DNA of 41,301 nt from Vampirovibrio sp. (GCA_027448865.1 DAIDMR010000230.1:1-41301), one strand, 5' to 3'. Numbered from the stretch's first letter, positions 1 to 8,246 are shown. The notes: generated from the sequence alone by a model not told the origin. Numbers and translations are program-made.

Positions 1-790
1 TACGCCGGTGGCATTCAAATGCGCCTGAACGACAAGGGGCAGCTGGATCTGGAAGCCTCTGAAACTTTGTATACGGCGCCTTACGATTTGACCACGGTCA
101 TGGGGCAGGATGGTCAGCCGCTGCCCACCTTGCAGTCCTACCAGAGTTTCCTGATTCATCTGGAAGAGATGGCCGCTCTGAACGCCAAAAGCGAGCGTCC
201 CGCGCAACTGTGGAACGCCTCTCTGGGGGGGGGCGCATATCGAAGGCTTCCCGCTGCTGGACTTGCAGAGCTGGGTGGGTCAGTGGCCCTCCTGGAAGCA
301 TCCCCACGCCCTTTCGCAACCTCCGGCATGGACGGCGGAAGAGAAACAGACCCGAGCCATAACCTTGAACAGGGCGATACAGGACTTGCAGGTGGAACTG
401 GTCGGTCACATCCGCTTTTTAAAAGAGCAGGGACGGCTGGTGGCCCGTCATCAATCCGATTTACGGAAGCTGGCCAATTTGACCCTGGGGGTGAATCAGG
501 CCATTTATACCCGCTTTGCGGAGGCTCCCTTTTCAGCGTATTTACTGATTCACGAAATGCGGGTGTATCGGGAGCAGTTTCAGGAGACTTTACCGCTGCC
601 AGATGGCCCCTTGAAGGCCCAGAAGGTGATTAAAAGCTTTTGCCAGTCCGCGGCCAACTTTCTGGAGCAGCAAATCTTGCCCGCTGTCTGTAAAGCATCC
701 GATCAGTGCCTGGCGATAGCTCGTCTGGATGATGCCACCGGAGGCCCCGCGGATAGCGCCCTGATGAATTGGCACGCTCAGGTGTCATAG
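1..790 (+). pseudogene. C-terminal part of MAF/DUF115-like (motility-associated factor / MptE-like) protein, frame interrupted at a G9 tract; truncated by window edge
   Basis: Frame 1 reads ...PAQLWNASLGG up to the G run 225-233; frame 2 continues ...AHIEGFPLLDLQSWVGQWPSWKHPH to 790. Removing one G gives LWNASLGGAHIEGFPLLDL, resembling the N-A-[ST]-x-G-G-A-x-I-x-G motif of DUF115/Maf proteins. Confidence 0.5.
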
Positions 791-1002
791 TCTTCAATAC
801 TCAAGGGAGGGCGGGACATGTAAGGCGTTCTGCCGTGAGCCCTTTCCAGGCGGTGGTGTGTCCACTGCTGCTCCAGCGCGGTCAAGCTGGCTTGCAACAC
901 GTCCGCATCGCTTTGAAACTGGCCTATGCTTTTCAAACGGTGGAATTGCCGATACAGGTTGGCGGGTAAAATCAGCTGGGCGGATTCCGGTTCCATAGCC
1001 AT
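778..1002 (-). CDS. hypothetical 74-aa protein
   Basis: ORF, convergent with the preceding gene; ATG-initiated. Confidence 0.5.
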   Translation of the reverse strand: MAMEPESAQLILPANLYRQFHRLKSIGQFQSDADVLQASLTALEQQWTHHRLERAHGRTPYMSRPPLSIEDYDT

Positions 1003-1050
1003 CTCCCTTTTGTCTGGTGGGATTTAGTGCCTGAACGGTGGAAGCGGTCT

Positions 1051-1251
1051 TTAACAGTGGGTGGCGGAGGCAGCGGTCGTGGGATTACTGAGGTCAATGT
1101 TCAGAAAGTCCATCCAGCCACATTGCTGGCAGCAGCACTGAATGCGGTTTTCCAGTTTTACAAGCAGCGCGGAATCACACAGGACCTCAATGTCCTGCGT
1201 AACCACCGAAAGTTTCCCGCAGTTCGGACAGCGTGTTTGACGAATTTCCAT
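1051..1251 (-). CDS. small zinc-ribbon-like protein (66 aa)
   Basis: Two Cys knuckles CPNCG and CQQCG in MEIRQTRCPNCGKLSV...CCCQQCGW. Confidence 0.55.
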   Translation of the reverse strand: MEIRQTRCPNCGKLSVVTQDIEVLCDSALLVKLENRIQCCCQQCGWMDFLNIDLSNPTTAASATHC

Positions 1252-1404
1252 AAAAATGAACCCTTAATCATCCCAATCTGGAATTATATCGGTTGATACA
1301 AGGTACGCCTATTGCCAGAACAGGCAATGTTTAACAGACGGCCAGCGCTGTGTCGATTTCCTGTTGCATTTTCAGGCGGATCTTGGCTGCCCGTGCAAAC
1401 GTGA

Positions 1405-2241
1405 TTGGGTTGTATTACAGTAGGCGTTCATCATCAAGGGAGATGTTTTCCATTGGCTTTCCTGATTGTGGGCGGTTTGACCCTACTGATTTCCCTGCTC
1501 ACCCTGTTTTCCGGTTTTGGACTGGGCACCTTGCTGCTGCCGGTCTTTCTGGTGTTTTTTGAACCACCCATCGCCATTGCCGCCACGGCCATGGTGCATT
1601 TAGCCAACAACCTGCTAAAGGCCATGTTGTTTGCCAGACACGCCCATGTCGGGGTGTTGCTAAGGTTCTCGAGGCCTGCTATCCTGGCCGCTTTTGGAGG
1701 TGCTTTCCTGCTTCAGTACCTGAATGCGCTCCCCCCGTTGTTCCAATACCACTGGCAAGCGCAGTGGTTTCAGGTAACCCCCATTCGGTTCACCATCGGC
1801 TTGCTGATGATCGTCTTTGCCAGTCTGGACTTGAGCCCGAAATTCAGGGCGTTGACCCTGTCCCGGCAGTGGATTCCCGTGGGTGGGGTGTTGTCCGGTT
1901 TTTTTGGCGGTTTGACCGGCCATCAGGGGGCGTTTCGTTCAGCCTTTTTAATTCGAGTCGGTCTGGATAAGGAGGCGTTCATCGGGACAACCGTACTGGC
2001 CGCTGTTCTGGTGGACATGGCCCGCATCGGGGTGTATGGTTTTACCCTGATTCAGGGGCATCACGCACTGTTCCAGAATCCAGCCCAATGGCAGTTGCTG
2101 CTTTGGGCCATAGCTTCCGCTTTTTTAGGCACATGGCTGGGCAGTCGCTGGCTGCAAAAAGTGACCTTGACCTGGATGCAAACGGTTGTTGGCATTTTGT
2201 TGGTGGCTTATGGCCTGTTGCTGGCCGCAGGCCTGATTTAG
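1405..2241 (+). CDS. TauE/SafE family sulfite exporter/permease
   Basis: Multi-pass membrane protein; GGLTLLISLLTLFSGFGLGTLLLPVF and GGVLSGFFGGLTGHQGAFRSAFL repeats typical of TauE/SafE. True start may lie downstream of the listed one. Confidence 0.8.
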   Translation: MGCITVGVHHQGRCFPLAFLIVGGLTLLISLLTLFSGFGLGTLLLPVFLVFFEPPIAIAATAMVHLANNLLKAMLFARHAHVGVLLRFSRPAILAAFGGAFLLQYLNALPPLFQYHWQAQWFQVTPIRFTIGLLMIVFASLDLSPKFRALTLSRQWIPVGGVLSGFFGGLTGHQGAFRSAFLIRVGLDKEAFIGTTVLAAVLVDMARIGVYGFTLIQGHHALFQNPAQWQLLLWAIASAFLGTWLGSRWLQKVTLTWMQTVVGILLVAYGLLLAAGLI

Positions 2242-2397
2242 GGAGAAGAGAGCCGCGCTGTTGTTTTTAAGGAAAACACAATAATTTTTGGATATGGGGA
2301 ATCGGGGGTTTAGAAATGGAAGGAGTGGCCCATTTGTACTAGTACCTCCCTGCGATGCTTTGCTGTTGACACCATTGATTGTCGTGTTCCCTGAACG

Positions 2398-3030
2398 ATG
2401 GAATCTTTGAGCAAGATGGCCCATGTTCGTTTTTACGAGAAAAACCCCACGGTTAAAGAGGCCGTGACTTCTCTATTCGGGTTTTCCGGGGATATCCGCT
2501 CGATCCTGGCCAAAGGGATGTGTTCCATCGCTGAAAGTGACTTCAATGCCCACATTCGTATCAACGACTTAAAAAGTCTGGGCAAGGAAAAAGCCCTGGC
2601 CCTTTACAAGTCCCGGGCCAGGCGCCGCGACTATGATCTGGACCCGTACCTGTCCAAAGCGATGAACTATTTAATGATTCTGGAGCCTTCGGATCAGTTT
2701 TTTCTGGCCGTGAAAGTGAACGATATGATTCGGGTGGTACGGGAGTTTATGGACTTGTGCCAGGTTTACTCCCAAAAAATCCAGCTGGCCATTGTGGAAC
2801 GCCTGACCGGAACCTACGTGCAAGGCGGATTACACGAAGCTCAGGATTTACTCTCGATCATCCACGGAAAATTCCATAAATATTTTTCAGGCATGAAAAA
2901 GGCATCCGCTGAAGCCTCGCAACCCTCTACGGCAACCCAGGCCGGGCTTGAGGCCAAAACAGCCAGCGAGTATGCCGCGGAGGCCATCACCGATCAAAGT
3001 ACCGGTATGCGCATTTGTCTTGAAAATTAG
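2398..3030 (+). CDS. unknown protein, paralog of the 38674-39204 product
   Basis: Long ORF; shares LKSLGxEKxLxLxxSxxxRRxYDxxPxxxKAxNxxxxLxxSDQ with the minus-strand ORF at 38674-39204. Confidence 0.65.
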   Translation: MESLSKMAHVRFYEKNPTVKEAVTSLFGFSGDIRSILAKGMCSIAESDFNAHIRINDLKSLGKEKALALYKSRARRRDYDLDPYLSKAMNYLMILEPSDQFFLAVKVNDMIRVVREFMDLCQVYSQKIQLAIVERLTGTYVQGGLHEAQDLLSIIHGKFHKYFSGMKKASAEASQPSTATQAGLEAKTASEYAAEAITDQSTGMRICLEN

Positions 3031-3195
3031 CCGCCAGTCTGCTTATAGGGCGTGGGGGCGTGAACGGTTTGTTGGCGTGAGGAGAGGGGCTGGCCGGTGG
3101 GAATCCGGATTTGCGACACTTGGCGGGATGACAATGGCGGCTTTTGTAAGAAAATAATCCAATGACCGTCATGATGTTGATCAGAGGATTTTGAC

Positions 3196-4278
3196 ATGAG
3201 CATTGCCACTCAAGCCAAGCTAAAGCCGGGCGTTGTTTCCGGAAAGGACTATCAGACCCTGGTAGAGGCCTGTAAGGCTGGAAAGTACATTCTGCCTGCC
3301 GTCAACGTGGTAGGAACCAACAGCATTAACGCCGTGCTGGAAGCGGCCCGGAAAAATAAATCCGATGTCATCATCCAGCTGTCCAACGGTGGGGCTGAAT
3401 TTTATGCTGGCAAAGGCTTTCCCGATTCTTTTCAGGCCAAAGTCCTGGGGGCGGTCTCCGCAGCCCAGCATGTCCATTTAATGGCCCAGCACTATGGGGT
3501 CTGCGTGGTACTGCACACCGATCACGCCAACAAAAAGCTCATTCCCTGGGTGGAGGCCCTGCTAACCCACGGGGAAGCCCACTATCAACAAACCGGACGT
3601 CCCCTGTTCACTTCGCACATGCTGGATTTGTCCGAAGAGACGCTGGAGTTCAACCTGTCGGAATCCGCCCGGATTTTAAAACGCGCCGCGGCCATTGATA
3701 TGAGCATTGAGATTGAGCTGGGCATTACCGGTGGCGAAGAGGACGGGATTGGCTCCGAGGATGACGATTTGGATAATCCCAACCTCTACACCCAGCCGCA
3801 AGATGTGCTTCAGGCCTACGAGCGCTTGTCTCCCCTCGGGTTCTTCTCCATTGCCGCTTCTTTCGGGAACGTGCATGGGGTTTACGCGCCCGGTAACGTC
3901 AAGCTGCGTCCGGAAATCCTGAAAAACTCCCAGGCTCTGGTGGAATCTACGCACAAAACCGGGCCCAATCCGCTGAATCTGGTGTTTCACGGTGGCTCCG
4001 GCTCTGAACAAGCCAAAATCGAGGAAACATTGCACTACGGCGTGTTCAAAATGAACATTGATACCGACTTGCAGTTCGCCTTTGCCCATGAGGTGGGTAA
4101 ATACGTGATGGCCAACCCCAAAGCGTTTCAGTACCAGATTGACCCGGAAACCAATGCCCCTTACAAAAAGGCTTACGACCCCCGCAAGTGGCTGCGCACA
4201 GGCGAAGAAGGCGTTATTGCCCGGTTGGACGAGGCGTTCCGGGACTTGAAATCCGCTGGCAAATCCATTGCGGAGTAA
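3196..4278 (+). CDS. fbaA: fructose-bisphosphate aldolase class II (class IIA)
   Basis: VVLHTDHANKKLIPWVEALL, EIELGITGGEEDG, NLVFHGGSGSEQAKIEE, GVFKMNIDTDLQFAF are class II aldolase motifs. Confidence 0.95.
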   Translation: MSIATQAKLKPGVVSGKDYQTLVEACKAGKYILPAVNVVGTNSINAVLEAARKNKSDVIIQLSNGGAEFYAGKGFPDSFQAKVLGAVSAAQHVHLMAQHYGVCVVLHTDHANKKLIPWVEALLTHGEAHYQQTGRPLFTSHMLDLSEETLEFNLSESARILKRAAAIDMSIEIELGITGGEEDGIGSEDDDLDNPNLYTQPQDVLQAYERLSPLGFFSIAASFGNVHGVYAPGNVKLRPEILKNSQALVESTHKTGPNPLNLVFHGGSGSEQAKIEETLHYGVFKMNIDTDLQFAFAHEVGKYVMANPKAFQYQIDPETNAPYKKAYDPRKWLRTGEEGVIARLDEAFRDLKSAGKSIAE

Positions 4279-4327
4279 GAGACCCGCTAAAACTTTCGTT
4301 TAATCTTGTTTTTTTAAAGGTTTTTTG

Positions 4328-4370
4328 AAAAAGAGCAGTGGTCTTGTTTAAGAGCGCCACTGTTCTTTTT
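4328..4370 (+). terminator. rho-independent terminator after fbaA
   Basis: aaaaagagcagtgg...ccactgttcttttt inverted repeat with T-tract. Confidence 0.75.
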
Positions 4371-4399
4371 TACGTTTCAGATTTGCATTTCAGAGGCGC

Positions 4400-4498
4400 T
4401 TACCCGGTTTCCGGTTCCGGTTGCAGGATGGGAGCCCCACACTGTTCACAGTGATAGCTTCCAGCCGGAATATAGGCGCCACAGCACTGACAAGTCAT
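4400..4498 (-). CDS. 32-aa zinc-ribbon mini-protein MTCQCCGAYIPAGSYHCEQCGAPILQPEPETG
   Basis: Below the ORF-track cutoff; preceded by gggaggg Shine-Dalgarno; CxCC...CxxC knuckles. Confidence 0.55.
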   Translation of the reverse strand: MTCQCCGAYIPAGSYHCEQCGAPILQPEPETG

Positions 4499-4627
4499 GT
4501 TAGCCCTCCCAAGGTTTGTATATGAATTATGTCTCGGCCATAATCTGGAAATCTAAAGACCAGAATCCTCATTTCAGGGCGATTTCCTGAAAACGCGCTT
4601 TCCGGGGCTCTAAAAGTCAAATTTTAA

Positions 4628-4800
4628 GGTCAGTATCCCGTCTCAACACCTTTCTAAAACTGCGTGCAGCTCAAACAAGGTGTGGAACGGCCTCCGGCAA
4701 AGCCACCATGACTTGAATCTGGGGGACATGAATTTTGGGCGTAATTTCTGAACCCGCTGTACTCAAACAGTTACAAACGTCTTGAGGCGGAATCCGTACC
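4628..4800. repeat. long imperfect inverted repeat (hairpin element), copy 1
   Basis: 5' arm cccgtctcaacacctttctaaaactg pairs with 3' arm cagttacaaacgtcttgaggcgg; inner sequence shared with copy 2 (5121-5284). Confidence 0.65.
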
Positions 4801-4827
4801 AGTTTTAAAATAAAAGAGGCAAATTTT

Positions 4828-5094
4828 ATGGATGTTTCAGGTATTTATGAGACGTTAAGCCCATTGGAGAAGGTCTATTGGGCTCAACTGGAAGCCCTGT
4901 TCAGACGGGTTGAAGCCCGCAGGCCCGAAAAAGGGATTGTCGCATTGATTTTCAGGGCCCGAGCGTTGGTCGCTCATCAAAATATTCCGCTGGAACAGGC
5001 TTTGGCGGATACTCTGGAAGGCGCTACCCAGCGAACCGAGCGACGGATAGCCCTTTTAAAGCAGTGCCCGCTGAAGTCGGACTCAGTACTTTAA
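4828..5094 (+). CDS. hypothetical 88-aa protein between two hairpin repeats
   Basis: ATG ORF preceded by aaaagaggc. Confidence 0.5.
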   Translation: MDVSGIYETLSPLEKVYWAQLEALFRRVEARRPEKGIVALIFRARALVAHQNIPLEQALADTLEGATQRTERRIALLKQCPLKSDSVL

Positions 5095-5120
5095 GGGAAT
5101 GCGCAGGGCGAATACACATT

Positions 5121-5284
5121 CAATTATGAGGCAAGACTGCCTTCCCAACACGTTTCTAAAACTGCGTGCAGCTCAGACAAACCCAGGGTGCTTTTGGCAA
5201 AGATGCCCAGCCTGAAGTTTTAACTCGCTGTATTCATACAGTTACAAACGCGTTGGGAAGGCAGCCTTGCCTAATATTATTGAG
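5121..5284. repeat. long imperfect inverted repeat (hairpin element), copy 2
   Basis: 5' arm aggcaagactgccttcccaacacgtttctaaaactg pairs with 3' arm cagttacaaacgcgttgggaaggcagccttgcct. Confidence 0.7.
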
Positions 5285-5362
5285 ACAATAAAAAGTTGAT
5301 GCTTGTTGTCGCAAAGTCTTTTTCATATACTGTAACGCAAGAACAGGAAATTTCTGACTGTC

Positions 5363-5434
5363 GGGCGCATAACTCAGCGGTAGAGTGCCACCTTCACACG
5401 GTGGAAGTCGTAGGTTCAAGTCCTACTGCGCCCA
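5363..5434 (+). tRNA. tRNA-Val (anticodon CAC), intact; left attachment site
   Basis: 72-nt cloverleaf: acceptor GGGCGCA/TGCGCCC, D arm ACTC/GAGT, anticodon stem CCACC-TTCACAC-GGTGG (anticodon CAC), T arm GTAGG-TTCAAGT-CCTAC. Confidence 0.9.
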
Positions 5435-6618
5435 TATTTTTAAATCCCGAAACGCCTCACTCCCACAGGATTTTAGAGAATCCGGGGAGTTTTTTAGTTT
5501 CTGAGGATTCTCAATCTCAAAGCGGCATTTCTGCTAAAAAGAGCCAAACTTCCACAAAAGTTCAACATGTTTCGGGGCTACTTTCTGTAAGCCAGGTCAG
5601 CGAAAAGCTGGGTGTTTCTTCCATGACTGTCACACGCTGGTGTGAATCTGGAAAACTTCCGGCCACGGCCAAACCTTACGGTAAGAAAATCAGCTGGTTT
5701 ATTAGTCCTTTGGCTTTGGACATGCTGGCCCGTGAGGAAAAGATTGAACTTGAAGCGAAAAAAACAAAAAACATCAAGCCCCACAGTGAATATATGGCTC
5801 AATGGGTTCAGGCTATGGCCACCGGCACGCTGAATGGCAAAATCTACACAAAGCGTTCAATTGAGGAATATGTCCGCTATGTCAGGGCTTATCTGGAGAA
5901 TCATGCCGTGGTCACCGCTTCCGGGCTAAAATCTGAGCTGATGAGCATTCCTGCCGTGATGTTCGCCAAACGGGAAAAATATTACAAGGGTGTTCTATGC
6001 TTTGCTAGGTTCCTAGTGCAATGTGAATTTCTGGAACCTGAGTTTTTAAACTCAATCAAACCACTATTCCCAAAGCGCCATTTACCCCCCAAAAGAACCG
6101 TGGTGGATGAGACGGGGGTTGAAAACCTATTGATGGCCTGTAAAACAGTTCAGGAACGCTTAATAATCCTATTGTTAGCTCACACTGGCCTACGGGCAAG
6201 TGAGGCATGCTCCCTGGTGTGGGGGGATGTCGATATGGAGCAAGGCTTTATTGTTGTTCGCTTGGGCAAGGGGAATAAAACCCGCAAGGTTGGCATATCT
6301 GCTCGATTGATGGAGGCGTTACAGGATCAAAAGCAAGCCACTTGTCACGTTGGGACTAAACCTGTCCTGTTGGATAAGCATGGGCAAGCCATGCACCGGA
6401 GTGGTCTACTGCAAAGGCTCAAGCGTTTGGGGCGGATGGCCAGTGTTATAGTTTCCCCTCATGCCTTGCGCCGGGCCTTTGTGACTATCAATGCCAATAA
6501 AGGCCGCCCCCTGGTTATCTTGCAACGCTCTTGCGGACATTCTGACATCAAGACGACCATGAGCTACTGTCGGACGGCTGAGCAGGAGGTCATCGAGGCC
6601 ATGAAAGGGTGGGATTGA
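5434..6618 (+). CDS. int: tyrosine recombinase/integrase, body (intC) of a gene split by integration; N-terminal MerR/excisionase-like HTH plus catalytic domain
   Basis: LLSVSQVSEKLGVSSMTVTRWCESGKLP HTH; catalytic HTGLRASE (R), GKGNKTRKV (K), PHALRRAF (HxxR), CGHSDIKTTMSY (H, Y). No ATG/GTG/TTG in frame from 5434 to 5622; the frame is open through the tRNA back to 5296. Confidence 0.9.
   Translation: MFLNPETPHSHRILENPGSFLVSEDSQSQSGISAKKSQTSTKVQHVSGLLSVSQVSEKLGVSSMTVTRWCESGKLPATAKPYGKKISWFISPLALDMLAREEKIELEAKKTKNIKPHSEYMAQWVQAMATGTLNGKIYTKRSIEEYVRYVRAYLENHAVVTASGLKSELMSIPAVMFAKREKYYKGVLCFARFLVQCEFLEPEFLNSIKPLFPKRHLPPKRTVVDETGVENLLMACKTVQERLIILLLAHTGLRASEACSLVWGDVDMEQGFIVVRLGKGNKTRKVGISARLMEALQDQKQATCHVGTKPVLLDKHGQAMHRSGLLQRLKRLGRMASVIVSPHALRRAFVTINANKGRPLVILQRSCGHSDIKTTMSYCRTAEQEVIEAMKGWD
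5550..5568. promoter_or_regulatory. candidate arm-type integrase-binding site (P' side)
   Basis: TTCCACAAAAGTTCAACAT, 18/19 identical to 23222-23240 TTCCAAAAAAGTTCAACAT across the att core. Confidence 0.5.
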
Positions 6619-6649
6619 AAAATAAGTTCATTGAGTGTACCATATTTAA

Positions 6650-6967
6650 ATGAAGCCGACTTACGACCTAAAGCTTGTTAAAGAACTGATCCGCAATGGA
6701 CATTATCGAATAACCCTTCGGGCTCTGAGCGACGCTCAAAGTGACTTCGATTTTGATGCGGAGAGGATTTTGGAAGAAATTCTCGGGCTAAAACTACAAG
6801 AGCTAGACAAGACTATGCCTTCAGAGAAAATGCCAGATCTTTGGCAGGATGTTTACAAAAAGCGGGTCATCGTCCATGCCAGAGTCCAAACGGCCTATAT
6901 CAAGCTCAATATTGTAAGGCCTAGTAATAAAGAGACAGCCGTTGTGATCTCGTTCCACAAAGCCTAA
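6650..6967 (+). CDS. mqsR: MqsR-like toxin
   Basis: LQELDKTMPSEKMPDLWQDVYKKRV...AYIKLNIV...AVVISFHKA resembles MqsR (DFYKSM...WQDVYRPRL...YLKITV...LIVSFKE). Confidence 0.75.
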   Translation: MKPTYDLKLVKELIRNGHYRITLRALSDAQSDFDFDAERILEEILGLKLQELDKTMPSEKMPDLWQDVYKKRVIVHARVQTAYIKLNIVRPSNKETAVVISFHKA

Positions 6968-6986
6968 AAGGAAAGGAGCCAAACCA

Positions 6987-7472
6987 ATGAGCAGAACAAC
7001 TGACAAGGTAAAAGCAATGGGTGATTGCGCGGTTTGTGGCGCCTCGACTCTCTTGGTGGTTGTGCCCGAATGGGAGGTTCCCGGCTCCGCCACAAAGCCT
7101 GCCGTGGTTGTCCAGGCGGTTGAGTGCCTTGAATGTGAAAGCTGCGGGGAGCGCTACCTGGAGCCTGAGCAAGTCCGTGCTTTTGAGAAGAAAGTGATAG
7201 AGGCTCAACGTGCTGCAAAGAACCTGCTCAGTGCGGCAGAGATTTTGCAAATTCGTGAGTCTTTGGGCATTAACAAGGAGCGCCTTGAAAAAATCCTGAA
7301 TTTAAACCCAAAATCTTTCTACCGTTGGGAAAACAGCCTGTCTATTCAATCTGACGTAGTGGACACGATGCTGAGAATCCTGCGTAAGAACCCAAACGCA
7401 GTTTATGCTTTAGCGGAAGAGCGGCATATTCCCCTAACCGCATTAAAAGGCCGCCCTAAAAAAGCTGGATAG
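6987..7472 (+). CDS. mqsA: MqsA/YgiT-like antitoxin (zinc finger + HTH)
   Basis: CAVCG...CLECESCGERYLEPEQV zinc-binding N-terminus and HTH LRESLGINKERLEKILNLNPKSFYRWE-type C-terminus, directly downstream of the toxin. Confidence 0.8.
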   Translation: MSRTTDKVKAMGDCAVCGASTLLVVVPEWEVPGSATKPAVVVQAVECLECESCGERYLEPEQVRAFEKKVIEAQRAAKNLLSAAEILQIRESLGINKERLEKILNLNPKSFYRWENSLSIQSDVVDTMLRILRKNPNAVYALAEERHIPLTALKGRPKKAG

Positions 7473-7479
7473 CCAAGAA

Positions 7480-7512
7480 ATTTCATGGGGCGCACTCGAA
7501 GCCCCATGAAAA
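7480..7512. terminator. bidirectional terminator-like hairpin between convergent TA operons
   Basis: TTTCATGGGGC-gcactcga-GCCCCATGAAA. Confidence 0.55.
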
Positions 7513-7522
7513 CAGGGATAGA

Positions 7523-7858
7523 TTAGGCTTTTGCCCCTGAAGCGTCGAGTTTCACTTCTAAATGAGCGCCAAGCACTTTAAGAATGGCTCGGATATTCGA
7601 CCACTTGGGGTTGCCTTTTTCTGACAGTAAATCATAGATATGCTCCCGTGAAACACCGGCCACGGTAGCCACTTCCGCCATGCTCAGGCCATAGGCTGCC
7701 GCTACATGCTTAACGGCTATCAGGAAAGCTGCTGGATCGTCATCTTCAAGAGCTACATTCAGATAAGCCTGGGCTAATTCAGGATCTTCTTTTAAGGATT
7801 GGTGAAGCCCCTCATCATGAAGAACAGAACGGGGTGGTGCTTTCTTTTTAGTGGCCAT
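7523..7858 (-). CDS. HTH antitoxin (HigA-like addiction module antidote)
   Basis: HTH MAEVATVAGVSREHIYDLLSEKGNPKWSNIRAILKVLGAHLEV; paired with the RelE/HigB-like ORF. Confidence 0.8.
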   Translation of the reverse strand: MATKKKAPPRSVLHDEGLHQSLKEDPELAQAYLNVALEDDDPAAFLIAVKHVAAAYGLSMAEVATVAGVSREHIYDLLSEKGNPKWSNIRAILKVLGAHLEVKLDASGAKA

Positions 7859-8189
7859 CGTTTCGGCTCCTGTAATCTTTTAAGTAAGTCTGGGCTTTGT
7901 TAATGTCGGCTTGTTGCCCATTTTTTGAGCCTCCCAGTAGGAGAAGAACAATTTTTTCACCTTCCAAGCCGTAATAAACTCGGTAGCCAGGGCCAAAATT
8001 CAGCTTGAGTTCAAAGACTCCGCCGTCTACACTCTCGGAAACACCAAAATTACCGGCTTCCATTTTGGTAACACTGTTCATGATTCGGGCCTTGGTGAGC
8101 TTATCCTTGATAGTGTTTAGCCATTCGGTGTAAGGTTCATGGCCTTGAGGCGTAACGTAGCGCTCAAGTGTTTTAGCTTGACCTTGCAT
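7848..8189 (-). CDS. RelE/HigB-like toxin (addiction module killer, Gp49-like)
   Basis: FELKLNFGPGYRVYYGLEGEKIVLLLLGGSKNGQQADINKAQTYLKDYR motif; overlaps the antitoxin start. Confidence 0.85.
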   Translation of the reverse strand: MQGQAKTLERYVTPQGHEPYTEWLNTIKDKLTKARIMNSVTKMEAGNFGVSESVDGGVFELKLNFGPGYRVYYGLEGEKIVLLLLGGSKNGQQADINKAQTYLKDYRSRNDGH

Positions 8190-8246
8190 ATTTGCAGTGT
8201 AGGATAAAACCTACAAGTTTGTAATCATTTTGTTGTTGATTATCGA

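Noticed and set aside
98-409. Minus-strand ORF over the MAF-like gene
   Set aside because: Shadow of the plus-strand coding sequence with atypical composition.
4628-5284. Integron attC sites around a cassette
   Set aside because: Hairpins lack recognisable RYYYAAC/GTTRRRY core boxes, and no integron integrase is nearby.
5234-5419. Minus-strand ORF across the hairpin repeat and tRNA
   Set aside because: Covers the repeat arm and a tRNA gene; no credible coding signal.
5623-6618. Integrase starting at the first internal ATG (5623)
   Set aside because: This would remove most of the HTH domain (LLSVSQVSEKLGVSS), whose coding frame is intact upstream.
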